Assembly (NCBI GenBank): GCA_036013505.1
Contig: CP107851.1
Span: 2,852,001-2,916,000, forward strand
Origin: Streptomyces sp. NBC_00510
GTDB lineage: Bacteria > Actinomycetota > Actinomycetes > Streptomycetales > Streptomycetaceae
DNA: 64,000 nucleotides
Reading direction: 5' to 3'
The notes under the pieces were generated by a model that was given only the letters and a program-made list of their open reading frames with translations, was not told the DNA's origin and searched no databases. Below are positions 1 through 8,562 of the stretch, piece by piece (positions within the stretch are counted from its first letter, which is position 1; the number at the start of each line of letters is the position of its first letter). The position numbers were made by a program, and so were the translations under genes.

Positions 1-395
1 AGCGAGCCGGCGTCCTCGGTGGTGTCGTAGGCCATGCTGCCCGCCCAGAAGCGGCCGTGCGGGTCGGCGACGCCGTCGTTCATCCGCATCGGCGCCGGGG
101 CGTCGTCCTCGGGGCGGGCGATCCACTCGGCCCGGCCCGCGGGGTCGATGCGGCAGATGCCGGTGCCCGCGGCCGCGACCCAGTGGCCGGGGCGGCCCTG
201 GACCGGCGCCACCGCACCCAGCGGGCAAGGCAGTTGGGCGATCAGGGTGTGCGGGGCGGCGGGGCCGCCGGAGGCGGCCAGCAGCCGGCCGCTGAGGATG
301 TCGGTGAGCACGGCACGGCCGTCCGTCCAGCGGATGCCCTCGCCGAGTTCGAGGCGGTCGGTCCCGAGGACCGCCGGGGACGCGGTGGCGGTCAC
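1..395 (-). CDS. SMP-30/gluconolactonase-type sugar lactonase (3' part cut by window edge)
   Basis: Encodes the N-terminal ~131 residues of an SMP-30/LRE family beta-propeller. The sequence reads VTATASPAVLGTDRLELGEG at the start and later MRMNDGVADPHGRFWAG, the typical propeller stretch carrying the metal-binding Asn and Asp. Family members hydrolyse aldonolactones in the cytoplasm. Here the neighbours suggest galactono-1,4-lactone, made by the SDR gene upstream and passed to DgoD. The GTG start overlaps the aldolase stop by 4 bases (GTGA), so translation is probably coupled. It is the last gene of the galactose operon visible here; the rest lies left of the window, where a KDGal kinase might also be found. 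Substrate is inferred from context. Confidence 0.8.
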   Translation of the reverse strand, partial: MTATASPAVLGTDRLELGEGIRWTDGRAVLTDILSGRLLAASGGPAAPHTLIAQLPCPLGAVAPVQGRPGHWVAAAGTGICRIDPAGRAEWIARPEDDAPAPMRMNDGVADPHGRFWAGSMAYDTTEDAGS

Positions 396-1027
396 GGGCG
401 GTCCTCCGCGCGGACGACGTCCAGGAAGGTGCGGGCCCGTTCGCGCAGCGCGGTGACGCTGCCGCCCTCGGCGGCGTCGCCGATCAGGGGCGATCCGACG
501 CCGACGGCGACGGCACCGCCCCGCAGGTACACCGCGGCGGCCTGCGCGTCCACTCCCCCGACGGGCACGAAGGGCAGGTCGGGGAAGGGGCCGCGCAGGT
601 CCTTCAGGTACCCGGGGCCACCGGCGCTGCCGGCCGGGAAGAGCTTGAGGGCGTCGGCGCCGAGCCGCAGTGCCTGGAGGATGTCGGTGGGGGTCATCAC
701 CCCGGCGAGCACCGGGAGTCCGAGCTCCCGGCCGGTGGCGATGCCCTCGCTGACCGCGGGGGTGACGAGGAAGGCGGCGCCGGCCTTGTGGGCGTCCCGT
801 GCGTCGTCGGCGCTGAGCACGGTTCCGGCCCCGAGGGTCGCGTCCGGGCCGAGCGCGGCGCGCGCACCGGCGATGACGTCGAGCGCGTCACGTCCGCTGA
901 GGGACACCTCGATGAGGGTGATCCCCTCCTCGGCGAGGGTGAGCACGGTGGTCAGCGCGGCGTCCGGGTCGCTGCCGCGGACGATGGCGAGCAGCCGGTG
1001 GGCACGCAGCGCGGCGAGCAGGTCCAT
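392..1027 (-). CDS. dgoA: 2-dehydro-3-deoxy-6-phosphogalactonate/KDPG aldolase
   Basis: A 211-residue class I aldolase of the KDPG/KHG family. It shows the conserved TLGAGTVL stretch, the Schiff-base lysine in ALKLFPA and the phosphate-site motif PVGGV. The family splits 2-keto-3-deoxy-6-phospho sugar acids into pyruvate and glyceraldehyde 3-phosphate. Its place directly after dgoD and before a lactonase argues for the galactonate version (DgoA) over Entner-Doudoroff Eda, but sequence alone cannot separate them. ATG with an AAGGGATG ribosome site nearby. No 2-keto-3-deoxygalactonokinase is in the window, so the phosphorylation step must be encoded elsewhere, perhaps just left. Confidence 0.88.
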   Translation of the reverse strand: MDLLAALRAHRLLAIVRGSDPDAALTTVLTLAEEGITLIEVSLSGRDALDVIAGARAALGPDATLGAGTVLSADDARDAHKAGAAFLVTPAVSEGIATGRELGLPVLAGVMTPTDILQALRLGADALKLFPAGSAGGPGYLKDLRGPFPDLPFVPVGGVDAQAAAVYLRGGAVAVGVGSPLIGDAAEGGSVTALRERARTFLDVVRAEDRP

Positions 1028-1053
1028 CCGACATCCCTTCTGGTGATGGGGGT

Positions 1054-1851
1054 TCAGGGGCGGCGGGTCGCGGTGACGGTGAGCCGCCAGCCGACCTCGC
1101 CGGAGGGCGGGACGACGACCGTGTCGCCGTCGTCCGCCCCGGTGCGGTCGAAGACGCGGCCGAGCATCGGCTCGACGCCGATCGAGCGGTACGGCGCGTC
1201 CTGGGGGAAGCCGCCGAGGTTCCGCCACAGCGCGACCGCGACGGGCCGGCCGCCGGCCTCGACCGCCAGGTGCAGCGCGTCGGGGCCGTCGTGCACGGTC
1301 ACCCGCGGGGTGAGGACGACGGCCCCGACGGCGGTCCCGTCGTCCGGGCCGAGCCGGTCGAGGGGGATGCCCTCGACGCGCGGCCACCGACCGGTGATCC
1401 ACCCCGCGCCCTCGTCCGGGTAGAGCCGGGTCTCCGCTGCCGCGTCGATGCCGATCCAGGCGTCCGGGGAGAGTTCCAGCAGGGCGTGGGCGGCCCACAC
1501 GAAGCGGTAGCCGGGCTCGGCGGTGAGCGTGTAGTCGACGACGGCGGCTCCCGCCTCCGTGCTCAGGCGCCGGGTCAGCCGGAAGTCGGGGCAGTCCACG
1601 ACCTCCGCGTCCGCCTCTCGGCGCCAGGGCCGTGACCAGGCGTCCCCGTGGTCGGGCAGCCCGCGCACGGTGGGTACGCACTCCTCCAGGCCGCCGGCGT
1701 CGGCGAAGGGGTCGCCGGGCCGGACCCGGGGGCGGCGGGGCTCGTCGCGGTGCCAGAGCCATTCACGGCCGCCCGCGGTCAGCGAGGTCCAGCGCCCGCC
1801 GTGGTCCAGGTCGGTGACCACGGAGACCGGGATCCGGTTCCCGGTCACCAT
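1054..1851 (-). CDS. aldose 1-epimerase-like protein
   Basis: About 265 residues with the galactose-mutarotase beta-sandwich look: an early WLW block, GGLEECVPTVRGLPDHGDAW (similar to the GG-E-PN loop of mutarotases), and late WRNLGGFP and IGVEPMLGR. Mutarotases interconvert anomers of free aldoses, which would suit galactose released by the alpha-galactosidase before oxidation. Two start choices exist: ATG at 1851 and GTG at 1848; both overlap the dgoD stop, and I use the ATG. The usual catalytic His pair is not clear to me, so the activity is inferred from fold and operon position. Confidence 0.65.
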   Translation of the reverse strand: MVTGNRIPVSVVTDLDHGGRWTSLTAGGREWLWHRDEPRRPRVRPGDPFADAGGLEECVPTVRGLPDHGDAWSRPWRREADAEVVDCPDFRLTRRLSTEAGAAVVDYTLTAEPGYRFVWAAHALLELSPDAWIGIDAAAETRLYPDEGAGWITGRWPRVEGIPLDRLGPDDGTAVGAVVLTPRVTVHDGPDALHLAVEAGGRPVAVALWRNLGGFPQDAPYRSIGVEPMLGRVFDRTGADDGDTVVVPPSGEVGWRLTVTATRRP

Positions 1852-2990
1852 TCGGCGAAGGAGCCGTCGGCGTGCCGCCACACCGGGTTGCGCCAGGCGT
1901 GGCCGGAACGGTCCGCGGCGCGGACCGCGTCCTCGTCCACGGCGACGCCGAGTCCCGGCAGTTCGGTGCGGCGCGCCTGGCCGTCGACGAACCGGAAGGG
2001 CTCGGTGTCGACCAGGTAGGACAGCAGGTCGGCGTCCTTGTTGTAGTGGATGCCCCGGCTCTGCTCCTGGATCAGGAAGTTCGGCGTGGCGAAGGCGACC
2101 TGCAGGCTCGCGGCCAGCGCGATCGGTCCGAGCGGGCAGTGCGGTGCCAGGTGCGCGCCGAACGTCTCGGCGAGCGAGGCGATCCGGGTGACCTCCGATA
2201 TCCCGCCGGCGTGCGACAGGTCCGGCTGGGCCACGGCGATGCCGGCCGTCAGCGCCGGGAGGAAGTCGGCCCGCCCGTAGAGCCGTTCACCGGTGGCGAG
2301 CGGTACGGACGAGGCCGCGACCAGGCCCGGGAGCAGGTGCGCCTGCTCGGGCAGGACGGGTTCCTCGACGAACAGCGGGTGCAGCGGGGCTATCTCGTGC
2401 AGCACGCGCCGCGCGTTGGCGGCGCTGAACCGTCCGTGGAAGTCCACCGCGACGTCCCGGTGCGGGCCGAGGGCCTCCCGGGCGGCGGCGACGCGCTCCA
2501 CGACGGCGGCCGTCTCGGCGGGGCTGCCGAGCGGCGGTGTGCGCCCGGCGGCGTTCATCTTGACGGCCGTGAAGCCCGCCTCCACCTGGGCGGTGACCTC
2601 CTCCTTGAGCCGGTCCGGCTCGTCGCCGCCGACCCAGGCGTACACCCGGACCGAGTCGCGGACGGGGCCGCCGAGCAGGGTGTGCACCGGTACCCCGAGG
2701 GCCTTGCCCGCGATGTCCCACAGGGCCTGGTCGATGCCGGCCACGGCGCTGGAGAGCACGGGCCCGCCCCGGTAGAAGCCGCCCTTGGTGAGCACCTGCC
2801 AGTGGTCCTGGATCCGCAGGGGGTCCTGGCCCACGAGGTGCTCGGCGAGCACCTCCACGGCGGTCCGCACCACCTCGGCCCGGCCCTCCACCACCGGCTC
2901 GCCCCAGCCGACGACGCCGTCGTCGGTCTCGATGCGGCAGAACAGCCAGCGGGGCGGGACGAGGAAGGTCTCGACGCGCGCGATCTTCAC
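1845..2990 (-). CDS. dgoD: D-galactonate dehydratase
   Basis: A 381-residue enolase-superfamily protein, almost exactly the length of E. coli DgoD. Visible are the N-terminal capping domain (WGEPVVEGRA), metal ligands D183 (VDFHGRF), E209/E210 (FVEEPV) and E235 (ATGERLYGR), and catalytic-type H185 and H284 (APHCPLGPI). The HGRF and HCPLGPI motifs are the galactonate dehydratase signature within the mandelate racemase subgroup. Product is 2-keto-3-deoxy-galactonate. GTG start, overlapping the GntR stop by GTGA. The enzyme acts in the cytoplasm between the lactonase and the kinase/aldolase steps. Confidence 0.92.
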   Translation of the reverse strand: MKIARVETFLVPPRWLFCRIETDDGVVGWGEPVVEGRAEVVRTAVEVLAEHLVGQDPLRIQDHWQVLTKGGFYRGGPVLSSAVAGIDQALWDIAGKALGVPVHTLLGGPVRDSVRVYAWVGGDEPDRLKEEVTAQVEAGFTAVKMNAAGRTPPLGSPAETAAVVERVAAAREALGPHRDVAVDFHGRFSAANARRVLHEIAPLHPLFVEEPVLPEQAHLLPGLVAASSVPLATGERLYGRADFLPALTAGIAVAQPDLSHAGGISEVTRIASLAETFGAHLAPHCPLGPIALAASLQVAFATPNFLIQEQSRGIHYNKDADLLSYLVDTEPFRFVDGQARRTELPGLGVAVDEDAVRAADRSGHAWRNPVWRHADGSFAEW

Positions 2991-3748
2991 TGTGCCTGGC
3001 CGTCTTTCTGTTCGTTGGAGCCGTCCGCGCCCTCGGGCGTCTGCGGGCCGCTGACCTTGTCGAGGTCGCGCGTCGCCTGGTCGAGCAGGGCGCGCATGGC
3101 GTGTTCCGCGGCGTCCGGGTCCCGGTCGCGCACGGCGTCGAGGACGGCACGGTGACTGGGCACCGGGTCCTCACTGTGCGGGGCGCTGTGCACGAGCTGG
3201 TCGCGCTGGGCCAGGCCCGACTCGATGACCATCTCCATGCGTTCCAGCAGTTCGTTGTGGGTGGCCGCGAGCAGCGCCCGGTGGAAGGCGAGGTCGGCCT
3301 CGACGGCGTGGGTCGCGCCGCCCTCCTCGCCCATGGCCGTCAGTGCCGTCTCCAGCAGCTCCAGATCCGCGTCGGTGCGGCGGGCCGCGGCCAGCCGTAC
3401 AGCGGCGGGTTCGATGATGCCGCGGACCTCGCCGAGGTTGCGCAACAGCGCCAGGTCGGCGCCGGTGTCGCTGCCCTCGGAGAACTGCCAGCGCAGCACG
3501 TCGGCGTCGAGCAGGTTCCAGTCCGAGCGGGGCCGCACGAAGGTGCCGCGCTTCTGCCGGGCGTCGACCATGCCCTTGGCCGCGAGGACCTTCAGCGATT
3601 CGCGCAGGGCCGTCAGACTGACGTCCAACTCGCTCTGCAGGGCCGCCATGTCGAGCGTCGCTCCCTCGGGGATCTCGCCGCTGAGCACTCGGCGGGCGAG
3701 GGTCTCCACGGTCTGGCCGTGCACTCCGCGGCGCGCGTATGGCGTCAT
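2987..3748 (-). CDS. dgoR: GntR/FadR-family regulator of the galactonate operon
   Basis: 253 residues: N-terminal winged helix (about 10-75, with VSLTALRESLKVLAAKGMVDARQKRGTFVRP) followed by an FCD effector domain with the metal-type motif DLAFHRALLAATHN and a late SHRAVLDAV. Such proteins are normally repressors relieved by sugar acids, galactonate in the E. coli DgoR case. It lies inside the operon that it probably controls and overlaps dgoD by 4 bases. Candidate binding sites are the two AT-rich dyads at 9957-9971 and 10224-10238, which stand out in this GC-rich DNA. The name is by analogy and position. Confidence 0.8.
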   Translation of the reverse strand: MTPYARRGVHGQTVETLARRVLSGEIPEGATLDMAALQSELDVSLTALRESLKVLAAKGMVDARQKRGTFVRPRSDWNLLDADVLRWQFSEGSDTGADLALLRNLGEVRGIIEPAAVRLAAARRTDADLELLETALTAMGEEGGATHAVEADLAFHRALLAATHNELLERMEMVIESGLAQRDQLVHSAPHSEDPVPSHRAVLDAVRDRDPDAAEHAMRALLDQATRDLDKVSGPQTPEGADGSNEQKDGQAQ

Positions 3749-3817
3749 GTGTATGCCTTTCTTGCTGGTCGGTGGGGCTGGACCGTCGTCTCGGCCGTCT
3801 CCGTCAGGGCGTACCCG

Positions 3818-4576
3818 TCAGGCGGAGGCTTTGACGACGCTCCAGCCACCGTCGACGAGCAGGCTCGATCCGGTGATGTACGAGGCTTCTTCGGCGGTGA
3901 GGAAGGCGACGGCGGCGGCGACCTCCTCGGGGGTGCCGAAGCGGCCGGCCGCGGTCTCGGCGACGCTCTGTTCGCGTTCGGCCTGCGGCACCCGGTCCCA
4001 GGCGGCGGTCAGGATCGGCCCGGGGATCACCGCGTTGACGCGGACCTCCGGTCCGTACTCGACGGCGAGCTGGCCGCACAGCGACAGCAGCGCGCCCTTG
4101 CTGGCCGCGTAGGCCGGGTGACCGGGGATGCCCCGGTGGGCGTGGACGGAGGAGGTGAGCACCACGGCGCCGCGCTGCTCGCGCAGGTCGGGCAGCACCG
4201 CCTTGAAGCCCAGGAAGGCGCCGGTGAGGTTGACCGACAGCTGCCGTTCCCAGGAGGCGAGACTCGTCTCGTGCGCGGGGGCGACCTGCACCGTGTACGC
4301 GTTGCTGACCAGGACGCCCACGGGCCCGAAGGCGTGGGCGGCGTCCGTGACCCGCCGCCAGTCGTCCTCGCTCGCGACGTCGGCGGCGACGACGACGGCG
4401 CGCGCGCCGTCCTTGCGCAGCCGCGCGGCGGTCTCCTCGCCCCGGTCGGCGGCGATGTCGACGAGCACGACGGCCGCTCCCTCGGCGGCCAGGCGCGCCG
4501 CGGTGGCGGCGCCGATGCCCGAGGCGGCGCCGGTGACGACGGCGACGCGGTTGGTGAAGCGGGCCGCTGGGTTCAT
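3818..4576 (-). CDS. SDR-family dehydrogenase, probably galactose 1-dehydrogenase
   Basis: A classical short-chain dehydrogenase of about 252 residues. It has TGAASGIG for the dinucleotide, the NAG-like segment VSNAY, the catalytic Ser in LTSSVHAHRG, and YAASK carrying Tyr and Lys; C-terminal TGSSLLVDGGW. The aspartate in LVDIA after beta-2 suggests NAD rather than NADP. In this operon the missing step is oxidation of free galactose (or another aldose) to its lactone, so a galactose dehydrogenase role is the simplest inference. I start at ATG 4576, which has AGGAG upstream; ATG 4600 is an alternative adding 8 residues without a visible ribosome site. Confidence 0.75.
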   Translation of the reverse strand: MNPAARFTNRVAVVTGAASGIGAATAARLAAEGAAVVLVDIAADRGEETAARLRKDGARAVVVAADVASEDDWRRVTDAAHAFGPVGVLVSNAYTVQVAPAHETSLASWERQLSVNLTGAFLGFKAVLPDLREQRGAVVLTSSVHAHRGIPGHPAYAASKGALLSLCGQLAVEYGPEVRVNAVIPGPILTAAWDRVPQAEREQSVAETAAGRFGTPEEVAAAVAFLTAEEASYITGSSLLVDGGWSVVKASA

Positions 4577-4628
4577 GGTGCTGGTCGTCTCCTGTTTCAT
4601 CGCTGGTGTGCTGATTCTCGCCGTGTCG

Positions 4629-6740
4629 TCACTGCCGGGCCAGGACGACGAGTTCCGCGTCGTACTCCGCCGTCCACGCGAACGGCAGGCCCGAATGGGT
4701 CAGATGGGCGCCGCTGTAGCGGGTGCCGGTGGTGGTGTCGGTGTAGACGGCGTCCGCTCGCAGACCGCGCAGGCGGAGCCGGGCGGCCCGGCCGGGCACC
4801 AGCGGCGCCCCGTCGAGGGGGCCGGTGTTCCAGGCCGTCACCACCAGGCGGTCGCCGCCCGGTTCCTCGTACTGGACGCCGCAGGTCGGGTCGGCGGGGC
4901 CGCCCAGCAGGTGGACCTCGCCGTGGTGGACGACGTCGCGGACCTCCTTGTAGCGGGCGATCCACCGCGTGGCCTCGGCCCGCTGTTCCGGCGTCCAGTG
5001 GCGGATGTCGGCGCCGATGCCGAGCACGCCCGCCATGGAGTTGACGAAGCGGAAGGCGAGCGAGCGGGGCCGCGGGTCGAAGACGCCGGGGGCGTCGGTG
5101 ACCCAGGAGCTCATGGTGTGCGGGGCGTGCGCGTGGAGGTAGCCGTACTGGATGCGCAGCCGGTCCATGGGCGCGGTGTTGTCGCTGGGCCACACCACGT
5201 CGGTGCGGGCGATGGTGGCGTGCTCGACGCGGCCGCCGCCGCCCGCGCAGCCCTCGACGGTGACGTGCGGGTGCGCGGCGCGCAGGTGGTCCAGGACGCG
5301 GAGGTAGCCGGCGACGTGCGCGGCGTCGAGGTCCTGGCGCTCGGGGTCGGCGCCCGCCGGGTGGCCGGGGCGGCCGCGCTCGGTGGGCGGACGGTTCATG
5401 TCCCACTTGAGATAGCTGATGGCGTGGGAGCCGAGCAACCGGTCCAGGGTGCCGATGACGAATTCCTGGACGTCCTCGCGGCCGAGGTCGAGCAGCAGCT
5501 GGTTGCGCACGAGCGTCGCGGGCCGGCCGTCGATCCGGTACACCCACTCGGGGTGCTCGGCGTAGAGCGTGGAGCGGGGGCTGATGCCCTCGGGTTCGAC
5601 CCACAGGCCGAAGTCCAGGCCGAGGGCGCGCACGTCCTCCACGAACCGGTCGAATCCGCCGGGGAATTCGGCCGGGTCCGGGTCCCAGTCGCCGAGGCCG
5701 CCGGTGTCGTCCGGCCGTCCGGTGAACCAGCCGTCGTCGACGACGAAGAGTTCGGCGCCGAGTTCGGCGGCGACCTTGGCGAGCTCCAGCTGGTTCCCGG
5801 CGTCGACGTCGAAGCCGGTGGCCTCCCACGAGTTGTAGAGGACCTTGCGGGGCCGGTCGATGCGCTCGCCGGTCAGGTGCCGCTCGTAGCGGTGCCAGAC
5901 GCGGGCCAGGCCGTCGAGCCCGTCCGGGCTGAACGCGCAGGCCAGCCGGGGCGTGACGAGGGTGGCGCCGGGGGCGAGGCGGACCGCGCCCTCGTGGGGC
6001 ACCCGGCCGGCTCGGACGCGCACCGCGCCGCCGGGCTCGGCGTCGGCGGTGATCCGCCAGTTGCCGGACCACTCCAGGGCGATGCCGTAGGTGGGGGTGG
6101 CGCCCTCGGCGGGGGCGGCGGCGTCCTGGACGGCGAGCCACGGGTGGTACGCGTGCCCGGCGGAGCCCTGGGTGCTCTCCATCTCGAAGCGCCCGCGGTC
6201 CAGTTCCACCTCCTTGAGCTGGAACTCCTGGGACCACTGGCCGGCCAGGTAGGTCAGCCGCGCGCCGCCCTGGACGGGCACGTTGACGGCGGCGGAGTCG
6301 AAGCGCTCCAGCCGCACCTCGTCCTCGCCGGTGCAGGTCAGCTCCGTCCAGCGCAGGACGACGTCGGTGCCGGGCACCGTCTCGTAGCACAGCGTGGTGC
6401 GCAGCCCGAGGAGGTCGTCGGCGAAGTCCAGGCGCAGGGCCCGGTCGCCGTCCTGCGTGGCGCCGTCGAACCGCCACCAGCTCCCGCGGTCGCCGCCGGG
6501 GCGGGAGGCGACCAGGTCGGCCCCGGTGAACGGCCGCAGCCCGTACGGGATGTACTCGGCCGGGGCGGCGTCGGCGGGGGTGATGAAGTGGGTGCGGCGC
6601 GACCAGTCCATGGGCGACGGGCCGTCCTCGGCGCCGTGCGGCCCCCAGGCGGCGAGTTCGGCCCAGCGGCCGTCGCCGCCCAGGGTGACGGCATAGGTGG
6701 TGGTGTCGGTGCGCAGCCGCCACCGGTCGTGCGTGGTCAC
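4629..6740 (-). CDS. alpha-galactosidase, glycoside hydrolase family 36
   Basis: 703 residues, the usual GH36 size. N-terminal beta-sandwich (1-290), then the barrel with NSWEATGFDVDAGNQ, LFVVDDGWF, the nucleophile Asp447 in LKWDMNRP and the acid/base Asp520 in VWPSDNTAP. CAGGGGR between them is also typical. No signal peptide, so it cleaves imported melibiose/raffinose-type alpha-galactosides in the cytoplasm. GTG start overlaps the permease stop (GTGA). The released galactose can go to the dehydrogenase, lactonase, DgoD and aldolase encoded next, so uptake, hydrolysis and oxidation are in one transcript. Confidence 0.93.
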   Translation of the reverse strand: MTTHDRWRLRTDTTTYAVTLGGDGRWAELAAWGPHGAEDGPSPMDWSRRTHFITPADAAPAEYIPYGLRPFTGADLVASRPGGDRGSWWRFDGATQDGDRALRLDFADDLLGLRTTLCYETVPGTDVVLRWTELTCTGEDEVRLERFDSAAVNVPVQGGARLTYLAGQWSQEFQLKEVELDRGRFEMESTQGSAGHAYHPWLAVQDAAAPAEGATPTYGIALEWSGNWRITADAEPGGAVRVRAGRVPHEGAVRLAPGATLVTPRLACAFSPDGLDGLARVWHRYERHLTGERIDRPRKVLYNSWEATGFDVDAGNQLELAKVAAELGAELFVVDDGWFTGRPDDTGGLGDWDPDPAEFPGGFDRFVEDVRALGLDFGLWVEPEGISPRSTLYAEHPEWVYRIDGRPATLVRNQLLLDLGREDVQEFVIGTLDRLLGSHAISYLKWDMNRPPTERGRPGHPAGADPERQDLDAAHVAGYLRVLDHLRAAHPHVTVEGCAGGGGRVEHATIARTDVVWPSDNTAPMDRLRIQYGYLHAHAPHTMSSWVTDAPGVFDPRPRSLAFRFVNSMAGVLGIGADIRHWTPEQRAEATRWIARYKEVRDVVHHGEVHLLGGPADPTCGVQYEEPGGDRLVVTAWNTGPLDGAPLVPGRAARLRLRGLRADAVYTDTTTGTRYSGAHLTHSGLPFAWTAEYDAELVVLARQ

Positions 6741-7660
6741 TTGACGGCTCCGAGGTTGAGTCCCGCCACGAAGTGGCGCTGGAAGCGGAGGAAGACGGCC
6801 ACCGTCGGGGCGGCGGCGATCACCGAACCGGCCGCGATGACGTTCCACATGGAGACGTACTGGCCCTGCAGACCGATGAGGGACGCGGTGATGGGCATCT
6901 GGCTGTCGGTGCGCAGCACCGTGATGGCCCACAGCAGGTCGTTGAAGATCCAGGTGAACGACAGGGCGGTCAGTGCGGCCAGTGCCGGCCGGGCCAGCGG
7001 CAGGATGATCCGCCAGTAGATCTGCCAGGGTCCCGCGCCGTCGATGACGGCGGCCTGCTGGATCTCGCCGGGGATCGACCGCATGAAGCCGTGCAGCACG
7101 AAGACGTAGAAGCCGACGCCGAAGCCGACCTGCACCCCGATCAGGGCGTACAGCTGGTCGTAGATGCCGAGCACTTCGCTCAGCTTGGATACGGGGATCA
7201 ACAGGATCTGCGGGGGCAGCAGGTTGCCGCCGAGCATGAGCAGCAGCAGGACGCGCCGGAAGGGCAGGTCGTAGCGGCTGAGCGCGAAGGCCGCCATGGA
7301 GGCGAGGCCGAGCGAGAGCGCCACGGTGGGGATGGTGACCAGCATGCTGTTGATGAGCGCGCGCTGCTGGCCGCCGTCCACCCACGCCTGACGGAAGCTG
7401 TCGAAGGTGAAGGAGTGCGGCCAGCTGCCGACGCCGTGTGCGGCGATGTCGTCGAAGGTCCGGGTGCTGGTGACCAGGACGAGGGCGATCGGCAGCAGCC
7501 ACAGCGCGGACAGCAGACCCGCGGTGAGGTGGAACCCGGTGGTGCGCAGGGCGCGGCCGCGCAGCGCGGGCCGACGCGGCGCCGCGGCCGGGACCTTGGC
7601 GGTCCCGCCGTCGCGGCCGGCCGGGTCCTCGACGCGCGAGGAGGCGTGGGTGGCGGTCAT
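6737..7660 (-). CDS. ABC sugar transporter permease (MalG type)
   Basis: 307 residues with six predicted membrane spans, a long cytoplasmic N-terminus, and the EAA loop that contacts the ATPase (EIQQAAVIDGAGPWQIYWRIILPLARP split over residues ~200-225). It ends LNLGAVK like many MalG-type subunits. Start ATG 7660 shares its A with the preceding permease stop (TGATG, 1-base overlap). As in most Streptomyces CUT1 importers no ATPase gene is present; a shared MsiK-type ATPase encoded elsewhere is expected. Likely substrate: alpha-galactosides, from the GH36 neighbour. Confidence 0.88.
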   Translation of the reverse strand: MTATHASSRVEDPAGRDGGTAKVPAAAPRRPALRGRALRTTGFHLTAGLLSALWLLPIALVLVTSTRTFDDIAAHGVGSWPHSFTFDSFRQAWVDGGQQRALINSMLVTIPTVALSLGLASMAAFALSRYDLPFRRVLLLLMLGGNLLPPQILLIPVSKLSEVLGIYDQLYALIGVQVGFGVGFYVFVLHGFMRSIPGEIQQAAVIDGAGPWQIYWRIILPLARPALAALTALSFTWIFNDLLWAITVLRTDSQMPITASLIGLQGQYVSMWNVIAAGSVIAAAPTVAVFLRFQRHFVAGLNLGAVK

Positions 7661-8562
7661 CAGTCGGCCTCCCGGAAGGCGCGCACGAGGTAGCTCGCGA
7701 TGACGCCGAAGGCCAGCACGAAGATGACCACGGCGAGCGCGGAGCCGTATCCCAGGCGCAGGGACTGGAACGCGGTGGAGTACATGTAGGTGCTCAGCAG
7801 TTCGGAGGAGTGGTACGGGCCGCCGCGGGTGAGCGCCCACACCACGTCGAACGAGCGCAGCGAGTCGATCACGATGACCGACAGGACGACGGCGTTGACG
7901 CTGCGCAGCTGCGGCAGCGTGATGTGCCGGAACTGCTGCAGGGGGGTGGCGCCGTCGACCTTGGCCGCCTCGTACAGCGCGGGGTCGATGCCCTTGAGGC
8001 CGGCCAGGTACAGCACCATCACGTAGCCGACCTGGCGCCACAGCGCGGGCACGATGACCGCGTAGAAGGCGGTGTCCTGGTCGGCCAGCCAGGCGTGCTT
8101 CCAGCTGCCGAGGCCGACGGCCTCCAGCACGTTGTTGATCAGGCCGTCCGGCTGGTACATGGCCTGCCACACCAGGGCGGTCGCGACCAGCGAGAAGACC
8201 ACCGGCAGGAAGAGCGCCGCCCGGTAGAACCCGATGCCGCGCCGCTCCTGCTGGAGCAGCAGCGCGGCACCGAGCCCAAGGCCGGCCGACAGCCCGCCGA
8301 AGAGCAGAAGCCACAGCACCGTGTTGATCGCGGCGGTGCGGAAGACCTCGTCGTGCAGCATCTCGCTGAAGTTGCCGAGGCCCACGAACTTCGGGGCTCC
8401 CAGGCCGTCCCACGACGTCAGGGAGAGGTAGAAGCCCTGGAGGGCCGGCCAGAAGACCCAGAAGGCCTCGGCGAGCAGCGGGATGAGGACGAAGGCCAGG
8501 ACCACCGGGGGCACCCGAGTGGCCCTGGACCGTCGTGTGGAGCCGATCAGCGCCATCGTCAC
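7660..8562 (-). CDS. ABC sugar transporter permease (MalF type)
   Basis: About 300 residues with six membrane spans and the EAA-type loop LYEAAKVDGATPLQQFRHITLPQL. The segment FVGLGNFSEML near residue 60 is typical of MalF/UgpA permeases. GTG 8562 overlaps the binding-protein stop by 4 bases; ATG 8556 two codons later is an alternative. It pairs with the following MalG-type subunit to form the membrane channel of a CUT1 importer served by the lipoprotein encoded just upstream. Confidence 0.87.
   Translation of the reverse strand: MTMALIGSTRRSRATRVPPVVLAFVLIPLLAEAFWVFWPALQGFYLSLTSWDGLGAPKFVGLGNFSEMLHDEVFRTAAINTVLWLLLFGGLSAGLGLGAALLLQQERRGIGFYRAALFLPVVFSLVATALVWQAMYQPDGLINNVLEAVGLGSWKHAWLADQDTAFYAVIVPALWRQVGYVMVLYLAGLKGIDPALYEAAKVDGATPLQQFRHITLPQLRSVNAVVLSVIVIDSLRSFDVVWALTRGGPYHSSELLSTYMYSTAFQSLRLGYGSALAVVIFVLAFGVIASYLVRAFREAD

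Noticed and set aside
4128..7019. A very long open frame on the plus strand opposite the alpha-galactosidase and SDR genes
   Set aside because: It is the antisense shadow expected in GC-rich DNA with strong third-position bias; its translation is low-complexity Gly/Ala/Arg/Val with no motifs, while the minus strand encodes clear enzymes.
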